NCBI RefSeq assembly: GCF_030295745.1
Contig: NZ_AP027291.1
Coordinates: 3,472,001-3,536,000, forward strand
Length of the DNA: 64,000 nucleotides
DNA from: Mycolicibacterium sp. TUM20985
GTDB taxonomy: Bacteria; Actinomycetota; Actinomycetes; Mycobacteriales; Mycobacteriaceae
Direction: 5' to 3'
The notes beneath the pieces were generated by a model. It searched no databases. It worked only from the letters and a program-made list of their open reading frames with translations, and was not told where the DNA came from. The position numbers were made by a program, and so were the translations under genes. Below are positions 42,246 through 50,726 of this stretch, piece after piece (the stretch's first letter is position 1; the number at the start of each line of letters is the position of its first letter).

Positions 42246-42713
42246 GTGTGGAAGAAGAAGGTAGCAGCGTCGGCGGCCCTCGTCGTCGCCGTCGTCGGCG
42301 GGACGCCCGCTATGGCCGGCGCCGATCCTGGCACGCCAGCCCCGACTCCCCCTGCTGCTCCGAAGACCACGATCGACGCCGACGGCACCTACGCCGTCGG
42401 AACCGAGATCGTTCCTGGCGTGTACAGCACCGCCGGACCCATCGGCGAGGGCGCCTGCTTCTGGAGGCGCATCGGCAATCCCGACGGCGCCACCCTGGAC
42501 AACGCGCTCACCAAGAAGCCGCAGACCGTGCAGATCGATCCGACCGATGCGTCCTTCAAGACCAACGGCTGCCAGCCCTGGCAACTGACCGACGGCGCAG
42601 CGCCGCCGCCCCCTTCGGGACTGGCGCCGGCGCTGGCGGGTCTGCAACTGCAGGCCTGGATGGCCCAGCTCAATGCCAGGGCAGCGGCGTCCGGCCAAGC
42701 TCCCCCGCCCTGA
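42246..42713 (+). CDS. Secreted mycobacterial protein, Pro-rich
   Basis: 155 residues from GTG 42246 (TTG 42240 also possible). A Sec signal (V-W-K-K-K-V-A-A-S-A-A-L-V-V-A-V-V-G-G-T-P-A-M-A-G-A-D-P) is followed by a Pro/Thr linker and a compact domain with D-G-T-Y-A-V-G-T-E-I-V-P-G-V-Y-S-T-A-G-P and two Cys, and then a Pro/Ala-rich tail. The G-T-Y-x-V-G-x-D/E-I-x-P-G-x-Y pattern recurs in many actinobacterial secreted proteins of unknown role. Confidence 0.75.
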   Translation: MWKKKVAASAALVVAVVGGTPAMAGADPGTPAPTPPAAPKTTIDADGTYAVGTEIVPGVYSTAGPIGEGACFWRRIGNPDGATLDNALTKKPQTVQIDPTDASFKTNGCQPWQLTDGAAPPPPSGLAPALAGLQLQAWMAQLNARAAASGQAPPP

Positions 42714-42769
42714 CGCGGGTGACGGGATCCGGCCACACCGGGATCTCTTCGTCTGACACCATCGACGGT

Positions 42770-43246
42770 ATGGCCGACCGCATCGAAGTACAGCGCACCA
42801 TCGCCGCATCACCCACCGACGTCTTCGCCGTTCTCTGCGATCCCCAGGGTCACGTCGCGATCGACGCGTCGGGGATGCTGCAGAGCGCCGACGGCGAGAC
42901 GGTCACCGCAGTGGGCGACAGCTTCGTCGTCCACATGGATCGCGAGTCGCTCAACGACTTTCCGATGGGCAAGTACGACGTCACCGTGAACATCACAGAG
43001 TTCGAGAAGGACGCGCTGATCGCGTGGACCATCCTGGGCCAAATCCGACCGCAGATCGGCCATGTCTACGGGTACCGCCTGGCGCAGGACGGTGACGCCA
43101 CCGTCGTCACGTCGTTCTACGACTGGTCCGACATCGATCAGCAGTGGCGCGACGCCAACATCTTCCCCGTGATCTCCGAGAGCGCACTCCGCGCCACGCT
43201 CGGCATCCTCGACCGCACCGTGCGCCGGGGCTATCCACGAGGCTGA
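42770..43246 (+). CDS. SRPBCC (START-like) family protein
   Basis: 158 residues, with the family opening V-Q-R-T-I-A-A-S-P-T-D-V-F-A-V-L-C-D-P and central strands (V-G-D-S-F-V-V-H-M-D; Y-D-V-T-V-N-I-T-E-F-E; I-A-W-T-I), then V-V-T-S-F-Y-D-W-S-D-I and a long C-terminal helix. These proteins bind hydrophobic ligands such as polyketides or lipids. Monocistronic; ligand unknown. Confidence 0.8.
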   Translation: MADRIEVQRTIAASPTDVFAVLCDPQGHVAIDASGMLQSADGETVTAVGDSFVVHMDRESLNDFPMGKYDVTVNITEFEKDALIAWTILGQIRPQIGHVYGYRLAQDGDATVVTSFYDWSDIDQQWRDANIFPVISESALRATLGILDRTVRRGYPRG

Positions 43247-43254
43247 GGTCCCGT

Positions 43255-43301
43255 CGTCAACCAGTGGTTGACGCACGCGGCCCGTCAACCTAACGTTGAC
43301 G
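43255..43301. promoter_or_regulatory. Two palindromic operators at the HTH/Clp-N gene start
   Basis: CGTCAACCAGTGGTTGACG (43255-43273; 9-base arms around one base) and CGTCAACctaacGTTGACG (43283-43301; 7-base arms). Both are built from GTCAAC/GTTGAC half-sites, and the second ends one base before the ATG at 43303. Strong candidate for autoregulation. Confidence 0.65.
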
Positions 43302-43302
43302 C

Positions 43303-44019
43303 ATGAGCCAGCCCCTCAAGATCGCCCACCCCGTCCGACTCGACGACCTCATCGACGCCATCAAGAACGTCCACGACGAACCGCTCGTCCAACTCGAGGA
43401 CGCCGTCCTCACCGCGGAGTCACTCGGCGAGATCTCCGACCACCTCATCGGCCACTTCGTCGACCAGGCCCGCCGCTCCGGAGCGTCATGGACCGAGATC
43501 GGCAAGTGCATGGGCGTGACGAAGCAGGCCGCTCAGAAGCGCTTCGTCCCCAGGCCAGAGGCCAACCCGCTGGCAGCTGGCGACGGTTTCAGCAGGTTCA
43601 CCCCGCGGGCCCGCAACGTCGTCGTCGAATCTCAGAACGCGGCACACTCCGCGGGAAACGACGAGATCACCCCGGCGCATCTTCTGCTCGCGTTGTTCGT
43701 CGACCCCGCATCGTTGGCCGCCCGCCTTCTCGCCGGGCACGACATCGGAGCCGACGATGCTGCGGAGGTCGTGGCACTTCCGCCCCGGGTCGCCGACGTG
43801 CCCGCTTTGATACCCTTCAACGGCCCAGCCAAGAAGGTGCTCGAGCTGACCTTTCGCGAGGCAGTTCGCATGGGGCACAACTACATTGGTACCGAGCACG
43901 TCCTGCTGGCGCTACTCGAGGCCGAAGGTGACGACGGACCGCTGCGCCGCCTGGGCCTCGACAAGGACGGCATCGAAGCCGAGATCACCGACGTGCTCCG
44001 CTCCCTGACCGACCAATGA
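43303..44019 (+). CDS. Fusion of HTH domain and Clp N-terminal domain
   Basis: 238 residues. Residues about 1-85 contain a helix-turn-helix-like segment S-G-A-S-W-T-E-I-G-K-C-M-G-V-T-K-Q-A-A-Q-K-R-F. Residues about 95-235 form a double Clp repeat N-domain (F-T-P-R-A-R-N-V-V-V-E-S-Q-N-A-A; E-I-T-P-A-H-L-L-L-A-L; later N-Y-I-G-T-E-H-V-L-L-A-L-L-E). It has no AAA ATPase domain, so it is not a chaperone. It could be a DNA-binding regulator that interacts with the Clp machinery or its substrates. Paired operators overlap its start, pointing to autoregulation. Confidence 0.85.
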   Translation: MSQPLKIAHPVRLDDLIDAIKNVHDEPLVQLEDAVLTAESLGEISDHLIGHFVDQARRSGASWTEIGKCMGVTKQAAQKRFVPRPEANPLAAGDGFSRFTPRARNVVVESQNAAHSAGNDEITPAHLLLALFVDPASLAARLLAGHDIGADDAAEVVALPPRVADVPALIPFNGPAKKVLELTFREAVRMGHNYIGTEHVLLALLEAEGDDGPLRRLGLDKDGIEAEITDVLRSLTDQ

Positions 44020-44055
44020 GGGAATGAAACGGGCTCCGGTGCGGTAGGAGAATCT

Positions 44056-44478
44056 ATGAAGATCGACGATTCCGCCCGTGCACTCATCGGTTCCGGGGCC
44101 AATGCCACCCTCGTCACTCTCAACCCCGACGGCAGTCCCCAGGTCTCGGTGGTCTGGGTTGCCCTGCAGTCCACGCCGGAGGGCGACGAACTCGTCAGCG
44201 CCCATCTCAGCGAGTACAAGAAGACCCGCAACATCCGCCGCGACGGACGGGTTGCCGTCACCATCCTCGGCGCCAGGGTGCCCGGTCAGCAGACGCCGTA
44301 CCTGTCGATCAGCGGCACGGCGCGCATCGTCGAGGGCGGCGCGCCGGAGCTCCTCACCGAGTTGGCCGAGGTGATGCTCGGCTCGAGTGAACACTTCCCG
44401 CCGGCCAACGCTCCCGCAGGTTTGCTGACCAGGATTCGGATCGACTCCGTCGGAGGCGTCGGACCCTGGGCGTCCTGA
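44056..44478 (+). CDS. PPOX-class, F420-dependent-type oxidoreductase
   Basis: 140 residues of the flavin-reductase-like split barrel: A-T-L-V-T-L-N-P-D-G-S-P-Q-V-S-V-V-W-V near the start, K-K-T-R-N-I-R-R-D-G-R-V-A-V-T-I in the middle and Y-L-S-I-S-G-T-A-R-I-V-E-G-G after it, the layout of mycobacterial Rv1155-like proteins that bind F420. A deazaflavin- or flavin-dependent redox role is expected; the substrate is unknown. The gene starts 37 bases after the HTH/Clp-N gene and could be co-transcribed. Confidence 0.85.
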   Translation: MKIDDSARALIGSGANATLVTLNPDGSPQVSVVWVALQSTPEGDELVSAHLSEYKKTRNIRRDGRVAVTILGARVPGQQTPYLSISGTARIVEGGAPELLTELAEVMLGSSEHFPPANAPAGLLTRIRIDSVGGVGPWAS

Positions 44479-44516
44479 CCCTCGATCGTCCCCTCGGCAA
44501 CCTGTGGTGTGCGATC

Positions 44517-45026
44517 ATGCGAGGCATGCGTCGCTGGTTCGTGATGGTCGTTGCCGGAATCGCGGTGCTGGCGGGGGTCCTGGCCGCACCCGCCCCGAGG
44601 GCGTCCGCGGTGTCGCCGATCGGCAGGCTGGGTGAGGTGTTGCACGTCGATTACATGAGCATCGTGGCCGACGTCGCGGTCACCAGCGTGGATCTGGTCG
44701 ACGTGCCACCGGGATTCGGCTATCCCCCACGCGGCCCGCGCTATCAGGTCTACCGCGCGAACGTGACCGTCCACGTCATCAAGGCGCCCAATCCGTTCAT
44801 TACTTCGATCGTCTTCGACTTCAACGGGGTGACCCCCATCGCCGACGCCTACAAGGTGCGAAACACCGACGCACCCGACGACCTTCGCGCCGTTCTGCAG
44901 AACGCACCTCCGGGTTCGACGGTCAGCGGCGGCGTGTACTGGGACGTCTACCGCGACCTCGTCACCAATGTCGTGCTCCTCGACAAGGTCACCGGTACCC
45001 ACCTCGCTCAGTGGAACCTGTACTGA
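44517..45026 (+). CDS. Secreted MPT63-like (DUF1942-type) protein
   Basis: 169 residues. A signal peptide (M-R-R-W-F-V-M-V-V-A-G-I-A-V-L-A-G-V-L-A-A-P-A ending near R-A-S-A) is followed by a beta-sandwich-like domain: Y-Q-V-Y-R-A-N-V-T-V-H-V-I-K, S-G-G-V-Y-W-D-V and a closing A-Q-W-N-L-Y. The order and ending resemble MPT63, an immunogenic secreted mycobacterial protein; the assignment is from pattern only. ATG 44526 (M-R-R-W) is an equally good start. Confidence 0.6.
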   Translation: MRGMRRWFVMVVAGIAVLAGVLAAPAPRASAVSPIGRLGEVLHVDYMSIVADVAVTSVDLVDVPPGFGYPPRGPRYQVYRANVTVHVIKAPNPFITSIVFDFNGVTPIADAYKVRNTDAPDDLRAVLQNAPPGSTVSGGVYWDVYRDLVTNVVLLDKVTGTHLAQWNLY

Positions 45027-45033
45027 CACCTGC

Positions 45034-45561
45034 ATGCCCGTCTCGGTGACCACGGCCGTCGAAGCCGACCTTCCCGAACTCGCCACCATCGCCGCCCGCA
45101 CCTTCCCGCTGGCCTGTCCCCCGTCGGTAGCGCCCGCAGACGTCGCCGCGTTCATCGCCGAGAATCTGTCGGAGATCCGCTTTCGCGAGTACCTCGCCGA
45201 TCCCGACCGGGTGGTGCTGACAGCGCGCGACGGTCCAATCCTGGGCTACGCCATGCTGATTCGGGGCGTCGCCGACGACGCCGACGTGCAACGGGCGGTG
45301 CCGATGCGTCCCGCGGTCGAACTGTCCAAGATGTACCTGATGCCCGACGCACACGGGGCAGGCGTGGCGGCCGCCATGATGGCCGCGGCACTCGACGCGT
45401 CCCGCGCACTCGGGGCGGCCTGCGTGTGGCTGGGCGTCAATCAGGAGAACCGACGTGCCCAGCGCTTCTACGCCAAAGAGGGGTTCACCACCAGCGGCAC
45501 CAAGACGTTCCGGCTCGGCGGACACATCGAGAACGACTACGTGATGGTGCGCCCGTCGTAG
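45034..45561 (+). CDS. GNAT-family N-acetyltransferase
   Basis: 175 residues. The GNAT fold is recognisable from L-S-K-M-Y-L-M-P-D-A-H-G-A-G-V-A-A-A-M-M (acetyl-CoA pyrophosphate loop; R/Q-x-x-G-x-A type with H-G-A-G-V-A) and W-L-G-V-N-Q-E-N-R-R-A-Q-R-F-Y-A-K-E-G-F (motif B). It would acetylate an amine; the substrate is unknown. ATG 45034 is 8 bases after the previous stop. Convergent with the ATPase gene that follows. Confidence 0.88.
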   Translation: MPVSVTTAVEADLPELATIAARTFPLACPPSVAPADVAAFIAENLSEIRFREYLADPDRVVLTARDGPILGYAMLIRGVADDADVQRAVPMRPAVELSKMYLMPDAHGAGVAAAMMAAALDASRALGAACVWLGVNQENRRAQRFYAKEGFTTSGTKTFRLGGHIENDYVMVRPS

Positions 45562-45565
45562 CGAC

Positions 45566-46600
45566 TCAGTGTCCGCCAGCGGCGGTCAGGGCCAGCAATC
45601 GCGACGTCGCGCGAAGGTACTTCTTGCGGAACCCGCCCGCCAGCATCTCCTCGCTGAACACGGTGTCCAGCTTGGTGCCCGAGGCCACCACCGGTATGCC
45701 TGCGTCGTACAGGCGGTCGGTCAGCGACACCAGCCGCAGTGCCACACTTTGATCGTCGAGCGGATGCACGCCGGTGATGAAGACCTCGGTGATACCCTCG
45801 ATCAGCGCGTGATACCTCGACGGATGCATGGTCGCCAGGTGTGCGCACAGCGCGTCGAAATCGTCGAGCGTCGCACCCGCCACATCGGCAGCCTCGGCCC
45901 GTACCTCGGCATCCGACGGCGGCACCGGCGCCGGGGGCAGATCACGATGACGATAGTCCGGCCCCTCGATCCGCACGGTGGTGAAAATGCTTGCCAGCGT
46001 GTTGATTTCACGCAGAAAGTCCTGTGCCGCAAAGCGGCCCTCGCCGAGCTGTTCGGGCAGGGTGTTCGAGGTCGCCGCAATGGACACACCCCGCTCCACC
46101 AGAGCCGACAGCAGCCGCGAGATCAGGGTCGTGTTGCCCGGGTCGTCGAGCTCGAACTCGTCGATGCACACCACCACGTAATCCGACAGCAGCTCGATGC
46201 ACTCGACGAAACCGAACACACCGGCCAGCTGGGTCAGCTCACCGAACGTCGCGAAGGCGGTGGGGCCTGCGTCGGCCGCAGCCAGCGCGTAGTAGCTCGA
46301 CGCCAGGAGGTGCGTCTTGCCGACGCCGAAGCCACCGTCGAGATACACCCCCACACCGGGTAACACCTCACGCCTGCCGAACAGCTTCTTCTTGCCCGCC
46401 CTCTGCTGCACGGCCTGGTCGCAGAACGCCTGGCACGCCTGGACGGCAGCGGTTTGCGACGGTTCGCTCGGGTCGGGTCGGTAGGTGTCGAAGCTGACCT
46501 CGGCGAAGGTGGGTGGCGGCACCAATCCCGCGATCAGCCGCTCGGGCGTCACGCTCGGATGCCGATCGGTCAGATGCACTGCACCGCTGGCCCCAGACAT
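45566..46600 (-). CDS. zapE: AFG1/ZapE-like AAA ATPase
   Basis: 344 residues. Walker A L-D-G-G-F-G-V-G-K-T-H-L-L-A-S (about residue 85), Walker B Y-V-V-V-C-I-D-E-F-E-L-D-D (about 140), sensor segment I-A-A-T-S-N-T-L-P and conserved F-L-R-E-I-N-T-L are those of the AFG1/ZapE family (cell-division-associated in E. coli; mitochondrial protein quality control in yeast). ATG 46600 gives the family start; the longer frame to 46699 overlaps the divergent gene. In M. tuberculosis the equivalent position is Rv2670c. Confidence 0.88.
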   Translation of the reverse strand: MSGASGAVHLTDRHPSVTPERLIAGLVPPPTFAEVSFDTYRPDPSEPSQTAAVQACQAFCDQAVQQRAGKKKLFGRREVLPGVGVYLDGGFGVGKTHLLASSYYALAAADAGPTAFATFGELTQLAGVFGFVECIELLSDYVVVCIDEFELDDPGNTTLISRLLSALVERGVSIAATSNTLPEQLGEGRFAAQDFLREINTLASIFTTVRIEGPDYRHRDLPPAPVPPSDAEVRAEAADVAGATLDDFDALCAHLATMHPSRYHALIEGITEVFITGVHPLDDQSVALRLVSLTDRLYDAGIPVVASGTKLDTVFSEEMLAGGFRKKYLRATSRLLALTAAGGH

Positions 46601-46625
46601 GAAGGCACTGTATCGACGTGCTGCA

Positions 46626-47417
46626 ATGGTCAACGTGTCCGATCCCCTCGCTGCGACAGAGCTCACAGAGCTGGGCCCGTTAGGCGACCGGTTCGACACC
46701 GACGACGCGCGGCTGGCCGCGTTCTACTCCTATCCCGATCAGCTCGACCGCTGCTGGGTGCGGGCCAACATGATCGCGAGCCTGGACGGCGCCGCCACCG
46801 ATGACGGCAGGTCCGGCGGTCTGGCCGGCGCCTGCGACCGAATCCTGTTCGCCCGCATGCGCCAAGAGGCCGACGTCGTTCTGGTCGGGGCGTCCACCGT
46901 GCGCATCGAGAACTATTCCGGCGCGAAGATGTCCGCCGTCGAACGCCAGGAACGGCAACGCCGCGGACAGGCCGAGCTGCCGCCGATCGCCGTGGTCACC
47001 CACAGCGCCGATTTCGAACACGACGCCAAGATCTTCACCCGCACCGAGATCCCGCCGCTGATCATGACCTCCCGGGATTCCGTCGCGGAGGCCCGCAGAC
47101 GCTTCGGCTCGGTCGCGGAGGTCCTCGATGCCTCCGGCGACCAGACCGATAGCGTCGACCTCGCGGTGGTGCTGAGGCTCCTCGCCGAACGGGGGCTGCT
47201 GCGGGTCCTCTCCGAAGGCGGACCGTCCCTGATCAACCTGCTCCTCGAAGACGGCCTCCTCGACGAGCTCTGCGTCACGATCGCCCCGATGCTCGTCGGC
47301 GGGTCCGCCCGCCGCATCTCCACCGGTTCGGGCGAGGCCCATACCCGCATGCGGCGAAGCCACCTGCTGAGCGACGACGAGGGCTACCTCTACACGCGCT
47401 ACGTCAAGGACGAGTGA
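46626..47417 (+). CDS. RibD C-terminal-type reductase (pyrimidine/dihydrofolate-reductase-like)
   Basis: 263 residues. The RibD-C fold is seen in W-V-R-A-N-M-I-A-S-L-D-G-A-A, L-F-A-R-M-R-Q-E-A-D-V-V-L-V-G-A-S-T-V-R and R-V-L-S-E-G-G-P-S-L-I-N, with a Gly-rich M-L-V-G-G-S-A-R near the end. Related to Rv2671, which is called RibD and has been tied to antifolate resistance through its DHFR-like activity. No deaminase domain is present. ATG 46626 was used; ATG 46599 is in frame too. The divergent spacing to zapE is only 25 bases. Confidence 0.85.
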   Translation: MVNVSDPLAATELTELGPLGDRFDTDDARLAAFYSYPDQLDRCWVRANMIASLDGAATDDGRSGGLAGACDRILFARMRQEADVVLVGASTVRIENYSGAKMSAVERQERQRRGQAELPPIAVVTHSADFEHDAKIFTRTEIPPLIMTSRDSVAEARRRFGSVAEVLDASGDQTDSVDLAVVLRLLAERGLLRVLSEGGPSLINLLLEDGLLDELCVTIAPMLVGGSARRISTGSGEAHTRMRRSHLLSDDEGYLYTRYVKDE

Positions 47418-47446
47418 CCCCGCGGGTGATCGCTAATGTGGTGACC

Positions 47447-49015
47447 ATGCGTCGGCATCCCCAGCTGCTCAGGGCCTTCTGTCTGCCCGTCCTCGCGGCT
47501 GTCGTGCTCGCCGGCTGCGCGCCGGGCCTCGCCGCCAACCCCCGTTTCGCCACGGATACGGGCGCCGGGCCGCAGGGCGCGCCGGAATCCACACCCGTCG
47601 CCTCGGGACCACCACCCATCGAAGCGCCTAAGAACGACCTGCAGTGGCGGGACTGCACGGCTCGGGTATTCAGCGAGGCCACCGTCACCGCCGTCCCCGG
47701 CGTGACCCTCGATTGCGCCAGCTACGACGCCGACCTCGACTCGATCAATGGCGCCACGGGAACCATCAGCATCGGCGTGATCCGCGCGAAGTCCGTCGCC
47801 ACGCCCGCGGACGCCGGCCCCCTGGTGATGACGACGGGAACGGACCTGCCGTCCTCCGCCCAGCTGCCGGTGTGGCTCTCCCGCGGTGGCGCCGACGTGC
47901 TCAAGACAAACCCGGTGGTCGCCGTCGACCGTCGCGGCATGGGAACGTCGAGCGACCTGGACTGCCGTGACCTGTTCAGCCGCCAGGAGATGCTCGACCA
48001 GGCCCAGTTCGAATCCGGTGACGACCCGGTCGCCAACCTCAGCGCCATCGTCCAGACGGCAACGACCAGCTGCACCGACAGCATCGCTCCCGGCGACTCC
48101 TCCTACGACAACGCGCACGCCGCCGAGGACATCGAACGGTTGCGCAGCACGTGGGAGTCCCCGACGATCGCCCTGCTCGGTGTCGGCAACGGCGCTCAGG
48201 TCGCGCTGGCGTACGCCGGCGCGCACCCGAACAAGGTCTCCCGCCTCGTGCTCGACTCACCCCTGCCGCTCGGCATTTCCGCCGAGGCGCGAGCCGAACA
48301 GAAGGTCAAGGGCCAGCAAGCCGCGTTGGCTGCCTTCGCCACGCAGTGCGTCGCCTCGAACTGCGCGCTCGGGCCCGATCCGCGCGGCGCGATCAACGCC
48401 ATGCTGACCAGCGCCCGACAGGGCACCGGTCCGGGTGGCCTCTCGGTAGCGGCCCTCGCAGATGCCATCACCACCGCGCTGGCGTTCCCCCGAGGCGACT
48501 TCGTGAGTTCGACCGCCGCCTTGGCGAGCACGCTGGCGGCCGCCCGCGGCGGTGACGTCACCCAGCTCCTCGCCCTCGTCACCGAAGCGGAGACATTGCG
48601 CGAGACGGACGGTCAGTTCGTCAACACCTGCAGCGATGCGCTCAACCGGCCGACACCCGACCGGGTGCGCGAACTCGTCGTCCAGTGGGGAAAGCTCTAC
48701 CCCGAGTTCGGCACCGTCGGCGCCCTCGACCTGGTGAACTGCCTCGCCTGGCCTAGCGGATCGACACCACCCGACCCGCAGAACCTGAAGGTTCCCGTGC
48801 TGCTGCTCGGCGTCCAGAACGACCCGATCGTCGGCAACGAGGGCGTGGCCGCCGTGGCGGCGACCATCATCAACTCCGGTGCCGCGAACCGGCGCGTGAT
48901 GTGGCAGGGCGTCGGCCACGGCGCCAGCATCTACTCGCCGTGCGCGATCCCGCCCGTGCTGTCCTACCTGAGCACGGGCAAGGTACCCGAGACCGACACG
49001 TACTGCCCCGCCTAA
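47447..49015 (+). CDS. Secreted TAP-like alpha/beta-hydrolase lipoprotein lacking the usual nucleophile Ser
   Basis: 522 residues from ATG 47447. Lipoprotein signal with V-V-L-A-G-C lipobox. The alpha/beta-hydrolase core and C-terminal TAP-like domain (V-P-V-L-L-L-G-V-Q-N-D-P-I; G-V-G-H-G-A-S) match the Rv2672/tripeptidyl aminopeptidase group. At the nucleophile elbow, where G-x-S-x-G is expected, the sequence reads L-L-G-V-G-N-G-A-Q-V-A-L, with Gly in place of Ser. The Asp and His segments are present. It may be inactive or use another residue. The open frame from GTG 47414 overlaps the previous stop. Confidence 0.85.
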   Translation: MRRHPQLLRAFCLPVLAAVVLAGCAPGLAANPRFATDTGAGPQGAPESTPVASGPPPIEAPKNDLQWRDCTARVFSEATVTAVPGVTLDCASYDADLDSINGATGTISIGVIRAKSVATPADAGPLVMTTGTDLPSSAQLPVWLSRGGADVLKTNPVVAVDRRGMGTSSDLDCRDLFSRQEMLDQAQFESGDDPVANLSAIVQTATTSCTDSIAPGDSSYDNAHAAEDIERLRSTWESPTIALLGVGNGAQVALAYAGAHPNKVSRLVLDSPLPLGISAEARAEQKVKGQQAALAAFATQCVASNCALGPDPRGAINAMLTSARQGTGPGGLSVAALADAITTALAFPRGDFVSSTAALASTLAAARGGDVTQLLALVTEAETLRETDGQFVNTCSDALNRPTPDRVRELVVQWGKLYPEFGTVGALDLVNCLAWPSGSTPPDPQNLKVPVLLLGVQNDPIVGNEGVAAVAATIINSGAANRRVMWQGVGHGASIYSPCAIPPVLSYLSTGKVPETDTYCPA

Positions 49016-49035
49016 CTTGCCGCCCATGACGTCCG

Positions 49036-50322
49036 GTGTACGGTGCGCTGGTGGCGGTACCTGACACCCTGTTTCGCGCCTTCCGGCCCCGCACCTCCGC
49101 GCCGACTGCGGCGACCGTCTTGCGCTCGGTGCTCTGGCCCGTGGCGATCATGTCGATCATCCATCGCAGCTACGTGCTGGCGACCAATGGCTACATCACC
49201 GACGACTTCGGACCGGTCTACCGGGCGGTCGTCAACTTCAAACTCGGCCTCGACATCTACAACGAACACTTCGACCAGGTGGATCCGCACTACCTGTATC
49301 CGCCCGGCGGAACGCTGCTCCTCGCGCCGTTCGGCTATCTGCCCGTCGATGCCTCCCGGTACTGGTTCATCACCTTCAACACCATCGCGATTCTGCTGGC
49401 CGCCTACTTCCTGCTGCGGCTGTTCCACTTCACCCTGGCGTCGGTCGCCGCGCCCGCACTGCTCCTCGCGATGTTCTGCACCGAGAGCGTCACCAACACG
49501 CTCGTCTTCACCAACATCAACGGCTGCATCCTGCTGTGCGAGGTGTTGTTTCTGCGCTGGCTCCTGGACGGCAAGGTCAACCACGAGTGGCTGGCGGGCA
49601 TCGCAGTCGGCCTGACGCTGGTGGTCAAGCCGTCCCTCGCTCCGCTGTTGCTGCTCCCGCTGTTGAACCGGCAGTGGCGAGCCCTGATCCCCGCCTTCGG
49701 TGTCCCACTGCTGTTCAACGCCGCGGCATGGCCGTTGGTCAGCGATCCCATGGGTTTCGTGCGCAACACGGTGCCCTACATCTTCTCCGTCCGGGATTAC
49801 TTCAACAGCTCCATCCAGGGCAACGGCGTCTACTACGGGCTGCCGACCTGGCTGATCCTGCTGCTGCGGGTCGGCTTCCTGGCGCTGGCGATCGCCAGCC
49901 TGTGGCTGCTGTACCGCTACTACCGCACCCGCGACCCGCTGTTCTGGATGGTGACGTCGTCGGGCGTGCTGCTTATCGCGACGTTCCTGGTGACCTCACT
50001 GGGCCAGGGCTACTACTCGATGATGCTGTTCCCGTTCCTGATGTCGGTGGTGCTGCCAAACTCCGTCATCCGCAATTGGCCGGCCTGGTTGGCGATCTAC
50101 GGATTCATGACGATGGACCGCTGGCTGTTGAGCCACTGGCTGACGACCGGTCGCTACTTCGAGTACATGAAGATCACCTATGGGTGGTCGCTGATGCTCG
50201 TAGTCGTATTCTGCGTGCTGTACTTCCGCTTTCTGGATGCGAAGGCGGACGGACGCCTCGACGAGGGCATCGACCCGCCATGGATGACGAAGGGTCTCCG
50301 CCGCGCTAGCGTTGAGGTATGA
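49036..50322 (+). CDS. aftC: Arabinofuranosyltransferase AftC
   Basis: 428 residues, polytopic, with about ten hydrophobic helices. It closely follows the mycobacterial AftC (Rv2673) pattern: I-T-D-D-F-G-P-V-Y-R-A-V-V-N-F (catalytic D-D in the first periplasmic loop), H-Y-L-Y-P-P-G-G-T-L-L, F-T-N-I-N-G-C-I-L-L, Y-F-N-S-S-I-Q-G-N-G-V-Y. AftC adds alpha-1,3-arabinofuranose branches to arabinogalactan and lipoarabinomannan from decaprenyl-phosphoarabinose. GTG 49036 gives M-Y-G-A-L-V as in M. tuberculosis. Its stop overlaps the msrB ATG (ATGA). Confidence 0.95.
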   Translation: MYGALVAVPDTLFRAFRPRTSAPTAATVLRSVLWPVAIMSIIHRSYVLATNGYITDDFGPVYRAVVNFKLGLDIYNEHFDQVDPHYLYPPGGTLLLAPFGYLPVDASRYWFITFNTIAILLAAYFLLRLFHFTLASVAAPALLLAMFCTESVTNTLVFTNINGCILLCEVLFLRWLLDGKVNHEWLAGIAVGLTLVVKPSLAPLLLLPLLNRQWRALIPAFGVPLLFNAAAWPLVSDPMGFVRNTVPYIFSVRDYFNSSIQGNGVYYGLPTWLILLLRVGFLALAIASLWLLYRYYRTRDPLFWMVTSSGVLLIATFLVTSLGQGYYSMMLFPFLMSVVLPNSVIRNWPAWLAIYGFMTMDRWLLSHWLTTGRYFEYMKITYGWSLMLVVVFCVLYFRFLDAKADGRLDEGIDPPWMTKGLRRASVEV

Positions 50323-50726
50323 CCGCTCCGAAAGTTCAGCTGACCAACGACGAGTGGCGCCAGAAGTTGACGCCGCAAGAGTTCGCGGTGCTGCGTCAGG
50401 CAGGCACCGAGCGTCCGTTCGTCGGTGAGTACACCGACACGAAGACCGAAGGCATCTACCAGTGCCGCGCGTGCGGAGCCGAACTGTTCCGGAGTACCGA
50501 GAAGTTCGAATCCCATTGCGGCTGGCCATCTTTCTTCGACCCGGCCGACTCCGATGCCGTGATCCTCAAGACCGACGACTCGGGTGGCATGCACCGCGTC
50601 GAGGTGTTGTGCGCCAACTGCCACAGTCACCTCGGTCACGTCTTCGAGGGCGAGGGCTACCCCACGCCGACGGATCAGCGCTACTGCATCAACTCGATCT
50701 CGCTGACACTGGTGCCCGCAACGTAG
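50319..50726 (+). CDS. msrB: Peptide-methionine (R)-S-oxide reductase MsrB
   Basis: 135 residues with both zinc Cys pairs (Y-Q-C-R-A-C-G-A-E-L-F and V-L-C-A-N-C-H-S-H-L-G-H-V-F), G-W-P-S-F-F-D and the catalytic Cys in R-Y-C-I-N-S-I-S-L. It repairs methionine-R-sulfoxide in proteins using thioredoxin. Translationally coupled to aftC. Its last 38 bases overlap the end of the convergent GGDEF-EAL gene. Confidence 0.97.
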   Translation: MTAPKVQLTNDEWRQKLTPQEFAVLRQAGTERPFVGEYTDTKTEGIYQCRACGAELFRSTEKFESHCGWPSFFDPADSDAVILKTDDSGGMHRVEVLCANCHSHLGHVFEGEGYPTPTDQRYCINSISLTLVPAT

